Positions 1 through 8,896 of a stretch of DNA of 64,000 bases are shown piece by piece. Below the pieces are notes generated by a model. It saw only the letters and a program-made list of their open reading frames with translations. It had not been told where the DNA came from and searched no databases. The translations under genes were made by a program, and so were the position numbers. This DNA is from Sphingomicrobium flavum (GTDB lineage: Bacteria; Pseudomonadota; Alphaproteobacteria; Sphingomonadales; Sphingomonadaceae). Location: NCBI RefSeq assembly GCF_024721605.1, contig NZ_CP102630.1:806001-870000 (forward strand), written 5' to 3'. Position 1 is the first letter of the stretch, and every line of letters begins with the position of its first letter.

Positions 1-2926
1 CCTTGATATGGCCCGATTGCTCGTCGCCGAGTAGATTGCCCGCACCGCGTAGGTCCAGGTCATGGCTGGCGAGCTGGAAACCCGCACCCAGATTGTCGAG
101 GCTGGCGAGCACCTGCAAGCGTTTGGTCGCGCTTTCCGATACCAGCCGTGCCTCGGGCGTGGTCAGATAGGCATAGGCGCGCGTCTTGGACCGCCCGACG
201 CGGCCGCGCAGCTGGTAGAGCTGGGCCAGGCCGAAGCGGTCGGCGCGGTGGACGATCAGCGTATTGGCGGTGGGGATATCCAGTCCGCTTTCGATGATGG
301 TGGTCGACAGCAAGACATCATATTTGCGGTCGTAGAAAGCGCTCATCCGCTCTTCCACATCCTTGGGCGTCATCTGGCCATGCGCGGTAATGAACTTCAC
401 CTCTGGCACCTGCTCACGCAAAAATTCCTCGATGTCAGGCAAGTCGGCGATGCGCGGGGCGACATAAAAGCTCTGTCCGCCGCGATAATGTTCGCGCAGC
501 AGCGCTTCGCGCACCACGACGGGATCGAAGGGCATCACATAGGTCCGCACCGCCAGCCGGTCGACCGGCGGGGTCTGGATCACCGATAGTTCGCGTAGCC
601 CGCTCATCGCCATCTGTAGCGTGCGGGGGATGGGGGTGGCGGTCAGCGTCAGGACATGGACGTCATTCTTGAGCGCCTTCAGCCGTTCCTTATGGACCAC
701 GCCGAAATGCTGCTCCTCATCGACGATGACGAGGCCCAATTGCTTGAACTTCACGCTCTTGCCCAGCAGCGCATGGGTGCCGATCACCACATCCACGCTG
801 CCATTTTCCAGCCCGTCCTTGACCTGCTTGGCCTCGGTCGCTGGGACAAGGCGCGACAGGCGACCGATATTGATCGGAAAGCCCTGGAAACGTTCGATGA
901 AATTGGCATGGTGTTGGCGCGCCAGCAGGGTGGTGGGCGCGATGATGGCAACCTGCATCCCCTCCATCGCCGCCACGAAGGCAGCGCGCAGGGCCACCTC
1001 GGTCTTGCCGAAGCCCACATCGCCGCAGATCAGCCGGTCCATCGGCTTGCCCGATGCCATATCGTCCAGCACGTCCTGGATGGCGCGGTCCTGATCGTCG
1101 GTTTCCTCATAGGGGAAGCGGTCGACGAACTGGGGGAAGGCGCTGTCGGGCATGGCGACCTCGCCCTTCCGGGTCGCGCGCGCGGCCGCGACCTTGATGA
1201 GCTCGCCCGCAATCTCGCGGATCCGCTCCTTCATGCGGGCCTTGCGCCGCTGCCATGCCTCACCGCCCAGGCGATCGAGCGCGACCGCCTCATCCCCGCC
1301 GCCGTAGCGGGTCAGCACGTCGATATTCTCGACCGGCACGTAGAGCTTGTCATCGCCCTTATAGCTCAGCGCCACGCAATCATGCGGCGCCTGGCCGACC
1401 TGGATGGTGGTGAGGCCGTCATAGCGGCCGATGCCATGTTCGGCATGCACCACCAGGTCGCCCGGAGTCATCGCGGACAGTTCGGCCAGGAAAGCATCCG
1501 CGCTCTTGCGGCGCTTCTGCCGACGGACCAGGCGGTCGCCCAGCATATCCTGTTCGGACAGGACGGCAACATCGGGCGCGGTAAAGCCGTGGTCGAGCGG
1601 CAGGACGATCAGGGCAGGGGCCTTGGCGCCTAGCGCCGCCTGCCAGCTGTCCGCCATCTGCTGCTGCGCGACCCCATGATCGCCGAGCAGCCCCGACAGG
1701 CGTTCGCGTGCGCCCTCGCTATAGCTGGCCAGCACGACCTTGCGGCCGTCCTTGCGCAGCTTGGCAATATGCTCGGCGACAGCCTTGTAGACATTGGCAT
1801 TTTGCGCCCGCTCGGCAGCGAAATCGCGCGAACCCGCGACGTCGAAATCGACACTGGCCTCGCTCTCGGGTGCGGGGAAGGGGGATGCCAGATGGATGGG
1901 CGTGGCGACGCGCAGTTCTTCCCACTGCTCATCACCCAGATAGAGCCGTCCGGGCGGGAGAGGACGGTAGCTGCCGGCCTCGGCGGCTTCGACGCGCTTG
2001 CGATTGTCATAATAATCGCGAATCGATTCATTGCGCTGGGCGAGCGCTGCATCGGCATTCGCATCGCGCAGGATGACGTCATGACGGCTCAAGAAAGCGC
2101 CGATATCCGCCAATTCTTCTTCGAATAGCGGCAGCCAATGTTCCATGCCCGCCTGCCGGCGTCCGTCGCTCACGGCCTGGTAGAGCGGATCCTGCGTCGC
2201 GGCGGCCCCGAACATCTCGCGATAGCTGGCACGAAAGCGCTTGATATTGCCCTCGCCCAGCATGGTTTCGGAAGCGGGCAGGAGGGTGAAGCCCGGCGCG
2301 CGGGCGGTGGAACGCTGGTCGACGGGATCGAAGCTGCGCATCGTCTCGATCTCGTCGCCGAAGAAATCGAGCCGCACGCCCTCGCGCGCGCCGGCCGGAA
2401 ACAGATCGATGATCGAGCCGCGCACGGCATATTCGCCGGCATCATGCACCGTATCGACCCGCGCATAGCCATTGGCGGCAAGGATGGCGATCAGATCGTC
2501 ACGGTCGAGCTCGACGCCTTCCTTGATGGTGCGGGTGAGGCCGGCAATACGTGCTGGCGTCAGCATCCGCTGCGCCGCCGCTGCCACGGTCGTGACCAGC
2601 AGTTGCGGTTTTTTGGGCTTGGCTACCAGCCGTGCAAGCGTGCCCAGCCGCTCCGCCATCACCCGCAGCGCGGGGCTGGAGCGGTCATAGGGCAGGCAGT
2701 CCCAGGCAGGCAGCTGCAACACGTCCACCTCGGGCGCGAACACCGGCACGGTATCGGCAATGGCGCGCATCGCCGCTTCATCGGCAGCGATCACGACCGC
2801 GCGCCCGCCCTCATGCGATGCCGCGCGCGCCAGATCGCTCGCCAGCCAAGGCAGATAGCCCGTCGGCACGCTCGACAGCGTCAGCGGCGCATCGGCGCCA
2901 AGTATTTTGGGCAGCTTTTCGCTCAC
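1..2926 (-). CDS. mfd: Transcription-repair coupling factor Mfd (partial, C-terminus beyond the window)
   Basis: Mfd is a DNA translocase that pushes stalled RNA polymerase off DNA and recruits UvrA for nucleotide excision repair. The reading frame is open from 2926 to base 1, giving about 975 residues of a family usually near 1150, so the C-terminal UvrA-inhibitory part lies outside. Visible in order are a UvrB-like N-terminus, the RNA-polymerase interaction segment (LVVHAEHGIGRYDGL near residue 495), Walker A GDVGFGKT (about 635-642), the DEEQ box (about 736), the TATPIPRTL motif and motif VI QLRGRVGRSK. The start is taken as GTG at 2926, whose GTGA overlaps the stop of sdhE, implying translational coupling. 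No in-frame lesion is seen. Confidence 0.97.
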   Translation of the reverse strand, partial: MSEKLPKILGADAPLTLSSVPTGYLPWLASDLARAASHEGGRAVVIAADEAAMRAIADTVPVFAPEVDVLQLPAWDCLPYDRSSPALRVMAERLGTLARLVAKPKKPQLLVTTVAAAAQRMLTPARIAGLTRTIKEGVELDRDDLIAILAANGYARVDTVHDAGEYAVRGSIIDLFPAGAREGVRLDFFGDEIETMRSFDPVDQRSTARAPGFTLLPASETMLGEGNIKRFRASYREMFGAAATQDPLYQAVSDGRRQAGMEHWLPLFEEELADIGAFLSRHDVILRDANADAALAQRNESIRDYYDNRKRVEAAEAGSYRPLPPGRLYLGDEQWEELRVATPIHLASPFPAPESEASVDFDVAGSRDFAAERAQNANVYKAVAEHIAKLRKDGRKVVLASYSEGARERLSGLLGDHGVAQQQMADSWQAALGAKAPALIVLPLDHGFTAPDVAVLSEQDMLGDRLVRRQKRRKSADAFLAELSAMTPGDLVVHAEHGIGRYDGLTTIQVGQAPHDCVALSYKGDDKLYVPVENIDVLTRYGGGDEAVALDRLGGEAWQRRKARMKERIREIAGELIKVAAARATRKGEVAMPDSAFPQFVDRFPYEETDDQDRAIQDVLDDMASGKPMDRLICGDVGFGKTEVALRAAFVAAMEGMQVAIIAPTTLLARQHHANFIERFQGFPINIGRLSRLVPATEAKQVKDGLENGSVDVVIGTHALLGKSVKFKQLGLVIVDEEQHFGVVHKERLKALKNDVHVLTLTATPIPRTLQMAMSGLRELSVIQTPPVDRLAVRTYVMPFDPVVVREALLREHYRGGQSFYVAPRIADLPDIEEFLREQVPEVKFITAHGQMTPKDVEERMSAFYDRKYDVLLSTTIIESGLDIPTANTLIVHRADRFGLAQLYQLRGRVGRSKTRAYAYLTTPEARLVSESATKRLQVLASLDNLGAGFQLASHDLDLRGAGNLLGDEQSGHIK

Positions 2927-3198
2927 CGACGGATCTCGATAAAGTCCAGCTTCTGCATCGCGTCCATCATGGGACCCCGATAACGCTCGGGCACGTCTTC
3001 GGTGCCGATCGCCCAGGCCATGATGTCGACATCGGTTTCGGTCAGTAGCGCGGCGAACAGCGCCAGTTCATGCTCTCCCCACGAAGCATTATGGGCATCG
3101 AAAAAGCCGCCGATCATCATGTCGGCCTCGCGCGTGCCGCGGTGCCAGGCGCGATATTTCAAGGCGCGTCGAAGCTCGTCCAATGTCTCCATCCCCAT
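2923..3198 (-). CDS. sdhE: SdhE/YgfY-type FAD assembly factor (DUF339)
   Basis: A 91-residue protein of the SdhE family, which helps attach FAD covalently to the succinate dehydrogenase flavoprotein. The family signature RGxxE is present as RGTREAD near residue 20, followed by the conserved GGF and the W-rich helix (VDIMAWAIG). The length matches the family. It lies directly upstream of mfd, overlapping it by four bases, and is divergent from recG 85 bp away. I recall this recG | sdhE-mfd order from other alphaproteobacteria. Two methionines (residues 1 and 3) could start translation and no clear Shine-Dalgarno sequence decides between them. Confidence 0.92.
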   Translation of the reverse strand: MGMETLDELRRALKYRAWHRGTREADMMIGGFFDAHNASWGEHELALFAALLTETDVDIMAWAIGTEDVPERYRGPMMDAMQKLDFIEIRR

Positions 3199-3283
3199 GG
3201 CAAAATGCCCGCGGGCGCATTTGCCAGCGGGTTCATGTGCAGCCCATGTAGGCGTCGGCCCAGCTTTTCGCTAGGGGTAGCCC

Positions 3284-5335
3284 ATGCGGCCGGAGATTCT
3301 CCAACCCCTCTTTGCAGAAACGGAAGCGCTGAAGGGCGTGGGGCCGCAATTGGCCAAGTCTCTGGCGCGGCTGAATATCGCCCGCGCGCTCGATCTGGCC
3401 TTCCACCTGCCGAGCGGCACGATCGAGCGGGTGCGGGCTCCCCATGCCAGCCATGCGCTAGTCGGACGCATCGTCATCCTTGACGTCACTCCCTTCCAGG
3501 TGAGGGAGGGACGCAACCGCGCGCCGATGCGCATCTTCGCTCGTGATGGCGATGACAATACGATCCCGCTGACCTTCTTCAACAATCCGGGCTGGGCGAA
3601 GAAGCAATTGCCGCTGGAGGAAGCGCGCATGGTGGTCGGCAAGCTCGATGCTTATGGCGACGAACTGCAGATCGTCCATCCCGAGGTGCTGAAGGTCGGC
3701 ACACCCGTGCCGCTGCGCGAACCCGTCTATCCATTGACCGAGGGGATTTCGAACAAGCGCATGGGCGAACTGGCGCGCCTGGGGCTGGAGCGCGCGCCCG
3801 AACTGCCTGAATGGATCGAGCCCTCGCTAAAGGCGCAGCATGGCTGGCCGGACTGGCGTCAGGCGTTGGCGCTTGTGCATTCCGATCTGGACGCAGAAAA
3901 CGTCCGTAACCGTCTGGCTTATGACGAGATTTTCGCCAACCAGCTGGCGCTGCTGCTGATCCGCCAGGCCAATCGCCGGCGGCGCACGGTGCCACTGAAC
4001 GGCGATGGGCGGATCGTCGATCGGCTCAATCTTCCCTACCAGCTGACCGGCGCGCAGGCGCGCGTGATCGAGGAAATTCGCGGCGACATGGCGCAAGACC
4101 AGCCCATGCTGCGTCTGCTGCAGGGCGATGTGGGATCGGGCAAGACGTTGGTGGCGCTGCTTGCCATGCTGCACGCGGTGGAGGCAGGCGCGCAGGCGGC
4201 CATGCTGGCACCGACAGAAATCCTCGCCCGCCAGCATCATGAAACGCTGAAGCGCCAATGCGAGGCGATTGGCGTCAATGTCGCCATCCTGACGGGGCGT
4301 GAGAAGGGCAAGGCGCGTGAAAGCGTGCTGATGGGCCTCGCCGACGGGTCGATCCATGTCTTGGTCGGCACCCATGCCATTTTCCAGCAGAAGGTCAGCT
4401 ACCAGAACCTGGGACTGGTGGTGGTCGATGAACAGCATCGTTTCGGCGTCTCGCAGCGCTTGCTGCTGACCGAAAAGGGCAAGCATCCGCCTCATTTGCT
4501 GGCGATGACCGCAACGCCCATCCCGCGCACGCTGACCCTCACCCAATATGGCGAGATGGAGGTCAGCCAGATCGATGAGTTGCCTCCGGGCCGCCAGCCG
4601 ATCGACACGCTGGTCGTGTCCGATGACAAACTGGGCGATGTTGTGGATGGGCTCGGCCGCCATCTGGCCGCGGGCGGTCAGGCCTATTGGGTGTGTCCGT
4701 TGGTCGAGGAAAGCGAGCTCATCGATGCCGCCGCCGCCGAAGAACGTGCGCGCCAATTGAAGGAGCGCTTTGGCGACAAGCGCGTCGGCCTCGTCCATGG
4801 CCGCATGAAGGGCGAGGAGAAGGATGCCGTCATGACGTCATTTGCCGCTGGCGATGTGGGCGTGCTGGTGGCGACGACGGTGATCGAAGTTGGCGTGGAC
4901 GTGCCCAATGCCACCTTGATGATCATCGAGGGCGCGGATCGTTTCGGGCTGGCCCAGCTCCACCAGCTGCGCGGCCGCGTCGGGCGCGGGGAGGGCAAGA
5001 GCCGCTGCCTTCTGCTGCGCGGCCCGCAGCTCAGCGAGACGGCGCGTGCGCGCCTGGCGCTGATGCGCGAGACCAATGACGGCTTCCGCATCGCCGAAGA
5101 GGATCTACGCCTGCGCGGCCCCGGCGAAATCCTCGGCACCCGCCAATCAGGCGAACAGGGTTTTCGTCTCGCCACGCCCGAACAGGTAGTGGCACTGGCG
5201 CCCGCCGCGCAGGGAGACGCCCGCCTGCTGCTCGACCGCGACGGCGGCCTCGACAGTGACCGTGGCCAGGCCGCACGAACCTGTCTCTATCTTTTCGAAC
5301 GCGATGCAGCGGTGGGGCTGATCAAAGGGGGCTGA
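3284..5335 (+). CDS. recG: ATP-dependent DNA helicase RecG
   Basis: RecG remodels stalled replication forks and Holliday junctions. The 683-residue product has the expected architecture: an N-terminal wedge/OB domain (starting near LKGVGPQLAKSLARL), Walker A GDVGSGKT at about residue 282, the DEQH box (VVDEQHRFGV), TATPIPRTL, and the C-terminal helicase half with QLHQLRGRVGRGE and the RecG-specific LRGPGEILGTRQSG. It ends with the usual LYLFERDAAV tail. It is divergent from sdhE-mfd and convergent with coq7, whose stop is 16 bp away. Full length with no missing motif. Confidence 0.97.
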   Translation: MRPEILQPLFAETEALKGVGPQLAKSLARLNIARALDLAFHLPSGTIERVRAPHASHALVGRIVILDVTPFQVREGRNRAPMRIFARDGDDNTIPLTFFNNPGWAKKQLPLEEARMVVGKLDAYGDELQIVHPEVLKVGTPVPLREPVYPLTEGISNKRMGELARLGLERAPELPEWIEPSLKAQHGWPDWRQALALVHSDLDAENVRNRLAYDEIFANQLALLLIRQANRRRRTVPLNGDGRIVDRLNLPYQLTGAQARVIEEIRGDMAQDQPMLRLLQGDVGSGKTLVALLAMLHAVEAGAQAAMLAPTEILARQHHETLKRQCEAIGVNVAILTGREKGKARESVLMGLADGSIHVLVGTHAIFQQKVSYQNLGLVVVDEQHRFGVSQRLLLTEKGKHPPHLLAMTATPIPRTLTLTQYGEMEVSQIDELPPGRQPIDTLVVSDDKLGDVVDGLGRHLAAGGQAYWVCPLVEESELIDAAAAEERARQLKERFGDKRVGLVHGRMKGEEKDAVMTSFAAGDVGVLVATTVIEVGVDVPNATLMIIEGADRFGLAQLHQLRGRVGRGEGKSRCLLLRGPQLSETARARLALMRETNDGFRIAEEDLRLRGPGEILGTRQSGEQGFRLATPEQVVALAPAAQGDARLLLDRDGGLDSDRGQAARTCLYLFERDAAVGLIKGG

Positions 5336-5351
5336 GCGTGTTGGATGGGCA

Positions 5352-5879
5352 TCATCTCATCCCAAATCTTATCACACCTTCCGTGCAAAGCCTCACGATT
5401 GCGATGAGCGCCCTATTTAGCAATTTTCGCTCGTCAAGATTTGCCTCGGCATGATCGTGATGCTCCTGCTCCTCGGCTACGATCGCCCCCACGGCTCTGA
5501 AAGCGGTAGCATCTGTGTCCCGCAAGTATGCCAATTGTCCTTCAAGATGCTCCAACACCACGTGCTCGACAGCAAAGGTCGTCGCGTGAATGGCTTGCCG
5601 CCCCATAAGTCCGGTTACGAAGCCCAAAGCAAAGCCCCCGACGCCGGCAAGATGAAAGCTCACGCAGCGCCGTACGCCTTTGTCTTGCAGCACGGCAGAG
5701 AAGATTTCCCTATGGCGTTCTTCGTGCTCTCGATTTTCCCGGATCGCTGGCAACAAGTCCCGTGCAAACAACCGCGCTCCGATAGCTTGGGCACGATAGA
5801 TATTGACGGCACCATTCTCGCCAGTGTGATCCACTTTGATCATCTTTTCGGCTATGGATTTCGCGGGCCGCAACATCAT
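5352..5879 (-). CDS. coq7: Coq7-family demethoxyubiquinone hydroxylase
   Basis: Coq7 is a membrane-bound di-iron hydroxylase that adds the last ring hydroxyl in ubiquinone biosynthesis. The 175-residue protein carries the paired iron-ligand motifs of the family: VDHTGENGAV (E21), EHEERH (about 51-56), VEHVVLEHLEGQL, and EEQEHHDHAE near residue 135. Two adjacent ATG codons follow the tyrS stop by 6 bp, so translation is probably coupled to tyrS; there is no independent ribosome-binding site. The coding sequence is visibly poorer in G+C than its neighbours (30 of 60 bases in 5401-5460), which hints at a different origin or recent acquisition. The function assignment is by motif; the substrate has not been shown. 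Confidence 0.85.
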   Translation of the reverse strand: MMLRPAKSIAEKMIKVDHTGENGAVNIYRAQAIGARLFARDLLPAIRENREHEERHREIFSAVLQDKGVRRCVSFHLAGVGGFALGFVTGLMGRQAIHATTFAVEHVVLEHLEGQLAYLRDTDATAFRAVGAIVAEEQEHHDHAEANLDERKLLNRALIAIVRLCTEGVIRFGMR

Positions 5880-5885
5880 GTCGCT

Positions 5886-7106
5886 CTATCGAATTAGGAG
5901 CCCATGCTTCTTCCTGCCAAGGCTGACCTTTACCGGCGTCTCGCCAACCGCAATCGCCATCTGCAGGTCGCTGACGGAGGCATCATCCACCTTCACCGCA
6001 CCTTCCTTGATCTTGCGCTTGGCCTCGCCATTGGAGGCGACGAAACCGAGCCGGGTCAGCGCATCCATGATCGAGATGCTGCCGCCGGTTGCAACGGTCG
6101 GCAAATTGGCATCGCTAGCGCCTTCCTCGAAGGTCTTGCGCGCCGTTTCTTCGGCAGCTTTCGCAGCATCTTCACCATGCAGCATCGCGGTCGCCGCATT
6201 GGCCAGCGCAATCTTGGCCTGGTTGATATCCTGGCCTTCCAATTTGGCATATTCCCCAATTACTTCCAACGGAGTGTCGGTAAAAAGTCTAAGGAATTTC
6301 AGCACATCGGCATCGGCCGTGTTGCGCCAGAATTGCCAATAATCATAGGGGCTCAATTGGTCGGCATTGAGCCAGACCGCGCCGGCCGCGGTCTTGCCCA
6401 TCTTCTTGCCATCAGCGGTGGTGATCAGCGGAGTGGTGACACCGAATAATTCTTCGCCCGCGCCCATGCGGCGGGTCAGTTCGATGCCATTGACGATATT
6501 GCCCCATTGATCCGATCCGCCCAGCTGCAGGCGGCAGCCGTAGCGCTGGTGCAGCTCGCGGAAATCATAGGCCTGCAGGATCATATAGTTGAATTCGAGG
6601 AAGGTGAGCGGCTGCTCACGCTCCAGGCGCAACTTCACACTGTCAAAAGTCAGCATGCGGTTGATGGTGAAATGCGGGCCAACCTCGCGCAGCAATTCCA
6701 GGTAGGACAGGCCCGACAGCCATACATCATTATCGACCATGATCGCAGCATTGGGCCCGTCAAAATCCAGGAAGCGCTCGAAGACACGCCGGATCGAGGC
6801 GATATTCTGCTGGATCATGTCATGGGTGATGAGCTGGCGGCTTTCATCTTTGCCGGAAGGATCGCCCACCTTGGTTGTGCCGCCACCCATGACGACGATG
6901 GGCTTGTGCCCGGCCTGCTGGAGGCGCCGCAGCAGCATGATCTGCACCAGGCTGCCGACATGCAGAGACGGTGCGGTGGCATCGAAGCCGACATAGCCGG
7001 TGATCATGTCCTTGGCGGCAAGGGCATCGAGGCCCTCGGCATCGGTCAACTGGTGAATATAGTCGCGGCTCGAAAGGAGCTGCAGCAGGCTGCTCTGATA
7101 GGTCAT
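5886..7106 (-). CDS. tyrS: Tyrosyl-tRNA synthetase
   Basis: Class I aminoacyl-tRNA synthetase charging tRNA-Tyr. The start chosen is ATG at 7106 (MTYQSSLLQLL), giving 406 residues as usual for bacterial TyrRS; the frame stays open about 150 bp further upstream but without family similarity. The HIGH-type motif is HVGS at about residue 50, the binding segment GGSDQWGNI follows, and the KMSKS loop appears as KMGKT at about residue 234. The C-terminal S4 RNA-binding domain (LTRLGFVASNGEAKRKIKEGAVKV region) is intact. coq7 follows 6 bp after the stop codon and may be cotranscribed. Confidence 0.97.
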   Translation of the reverse strand: MTYQSSLLQLLSSRDYIHQLTDAEGLDALAAKDMITGYVGFDATAPSLHVGSLVQIMLLRRLQQAGHKPIVVMGGGTTKVGDPSGKDESRQLITHDMIQQNIASIRRVFERFLDFDGPNAAIMVDNDVWLSGLSYLELLREVGPHFTINRMLTFDSVKLRLEREQPLTFLEFNYMILQAYDFRELHQRYGCRLQLGGSDQWGNIVNGIELTRRMGAGEELFGVTTPLITTADGKKMGKTAAGAVWLNADQLSPYDYWQFWRNTADADVLKFLRLFTDTPLEVIGEYAKLEGQDINQAKIALANAATAMLHGEDAAKAAEETARKTFEEGASDANLPTVATGGSISIMDALTRLGFVASNGEAKRKIKEGAVKVDDASVSDLQMAIAVGETPVKVSLGRKKHGLLIR

Positions 7107-7172
7107 GCATATGCCCCTAGCAGCGTCATTTGCGCCTTGCCACAGGGGAAAGAGGGCGCGACAAGAAAGGCG

Positions 7173-7682
7173 ATGCCAAAGCTCATCCCCCATCCCGATT
7201 TCCCGCCCGCCGCCATCCAGGCGGTCGAGGCCGACATTCGCGATGACGGCAATGTCTGGCATATCGACTATCGCGTGACGGGCGATATTGCGAAACTGGC
7301 ACTACCCGCGCCCCAGACGCCGCAGCGCAAGGACGGATTGTGGGAGGCGACTTGCTTTGAACTATTCGTCGCTTCGCCTGGTAAGCCCTACAGGGAATTC
7401 AACTTTTCGCCGTCGGGGTGCTTCGCGGCCTACACCTTCGAAGCCTATCGCAGCGGCCGCCGCGATGGCGCCGCGACCATCTCGATCAACACCGAACATG
7501 ACGAAGATTATCTCCTGTCGGCCTGCCTTGCCGCCAATCTGACCGATGCACGGCTGCTTGCACCGACCGCAATCATCGTTGAAGAGGGTGGCCGCAAATC
7601 CTATTGGGCGCTCGGCCATCCGGACGGCGACCCTGATTTCCATGATCCGGCAGGCTTCCTGCTCGCCAAAGAGGATATTTGA
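7173..7682 (+). CDS. DOMON-like domain protein
   Basis: A 169-residue soluble protein resembling the DOMON-like beta-sandwich proteins found next to DUF1343 genes in sphingomonads. Features include WHIDYRVTGD near the N-terminus, the segment LWEATCFELFV and REFNFSPSG, which resemble carbohydrate- or haem-binding DOMON folds. No signal peptide or membrane segment is visible, so it is probably cytoplasmic. Its stop codon shares bases with the ATG of the following NamZ-like gene (TGATG), so the two are surely cotranslated. The ligand is unknown; I infer a sugar or muropeptide only from the neighbour. Confidence 0.75.
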   Translation: MPKLIPHPDFPPAAIQAVEADIRDDGNVWHIDYRVTGDIAKLALPAPQTPQRKDGLWEATCFELFVASPGKPYREFNFSPSGCFAAYTFEAYRSGRRDGAATISINTEHDEDYLLSACLAANLTDARLLAPTAIIVEEGGRKSYWALGHPDGDPDFHDPAGFLLAKEDI

Positions 7683-8896
7683 TGAAATTCGGCATCGACC
7701 GGCTGCTGGCTGACCCTGATTTGAGAAAACCGCTCGCCGGCAAGCGCGTGGCACTGTGCGCTCATCCTGCTTCGGTCAACGCCGACCTGATCCATAGCAT
7801 GGATGCGCTGGCGGCGCTCGATGACGTCAACCTGACCACCGCCTTCGGGCCGCAGCATGGCATCAAGGGCGACAAGCAGGACAATATGGTCGAGACGCCC
7901 GACGAGACCGATCCCGTCCACGGCATTCCCGTCTTCAGCCTCTATGGCGAGGTGCGCCGCCCCAACGGCCAGATGATGAGCACGTTCGACGTCGTGCTCA
8001 TTGACCTGCAAGATCTGGGGTGCCGCATCTACACCTTCATCACCACGCTTCTCTACTTGCTCGAGGCCGCAGCCGAGCATGGCAAGGAAGTCTGGGTGCT
8101 CGATCGTCCCAATCCCGCCGGTCGCCCAATTGAAGGGACCATCCTGCAGCCTGGATGGGAAAGTTTCGTCGGCGCGGGCCCTATTCCCATGCGCCACGGC
8201 CTCACGCTGGGCGAACTCGGCCACTGGTTTATCGACCATTTCAAGCTGGAAGTCGGCTACCGCGTGATCGAGATGGAGGGCTATGCGCCCGATGCCGCCC
8301 CCGGCTTTGGCTGGCCGAGCGATCGCATCTGGATCAATCCTTCGCCCAATGCCGCCAATCTCAACATGGCCCGCGCTTATGCGGGCACCGTGATGCTGGA
8401 AGGCGCCACGCTGAGCGAGGGCAGGGGCACCACCCGCCCATTGGAGGTCCTGTTCGGCGCCCCCGATGTGGATGCGCGCGCCGTGCTCAAGGAGATGGAG
8501 CGCATCGCGCCTGATTGGGTCAGGGGCTGCGCGATCCGCGAATGCTGGTTCGAACCCACCTTCCACAAGCATGCAGGCAAGCTGTGCAACGGGCTGATGG
8601 TCCATGCCGAAGGCGGCTTTTACGACCATCATGCCTTCAGGCCCTGGCGACTCCAAGCGCTCGCCTTCAAGGCTGTTCGCTCGCTCTATCCCGATTATGA
8701 AATCTGGCGCGGCAAGGATTTCAAATATGAATATACCGATGACGTGCTGGCGATCGATGTCATCAATGGCGGCACCGCGCTGCGCGAATGGGTCGACGAT
8801 GCCGCTGCAAAGCCCGCCGATCTCGACGCCGTCGCCAATCCCGATGAAGCGGCGTGGGAAGCCAGCCGCGCACCCTTCCTGATCTACGGTGCCTGA
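7682..8896 (+). CDS. DUF1343 / NamZ-type exo-beta-N-acetylmuramidase (GH171)
   Basis: The 404-residue product belongs to DUF1343, whose characterised Bacillus member NamZ releases terminal N-acetylmuramic acid from peptide-free peptidoglycan fragments (family GH171). Recognisable segments are FGPQHGIKGDKQDNM, PVFSLYG, the LIDLQDLGCRIYTF stretch, VLDRPNP, LSEGRGTTRPLE and EPTFHKHAGKLC. No signal peptide is visible, which points to cytoplasmic muropeptide recycling rather than secreted wall digestion. The ATG at 7682 overlaps the previous stop and its own TGA overlaps the next ATG, making the middle member of a tightly packed trio. The family call is firm; the substrate is by analogy. Confidence 0.88.
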   Translation: MKFGIDRLLADPDLRKPLAGKRVALCAHPASVNADLIHSMDALAALDDVNLTTAFGPQHGIKGDKQDNMVETPDETDPVHGIPVFSLYGEVRRPNGQMMSTFDVVLIDLQDLGCRIYTFITTLLYLLEAAAEHGKEVWVLDRPNPAGRPIEGTILQPGWESFVGAGPIPMRHGLTLGELGHWFIDHFKLEVGYRVIEMEGYAPDAAPGFGWPSDRIWINPSPNAANLNMARAYAGTVMLEGATLSEGRGTTRPLEVLFGAPDVDARAVLKEMERIAPDWVRGCAIRECWFEPTFHKHAGKLCNGLMVHAEGGFYDHHAFRPWRLQALAFKAVRSLYPDYEIWRGKDFKYEYTDDVLAIDVINGGTALREWVDDAAAKPADLDAVANPDEAAWEASRAPFLIYGA

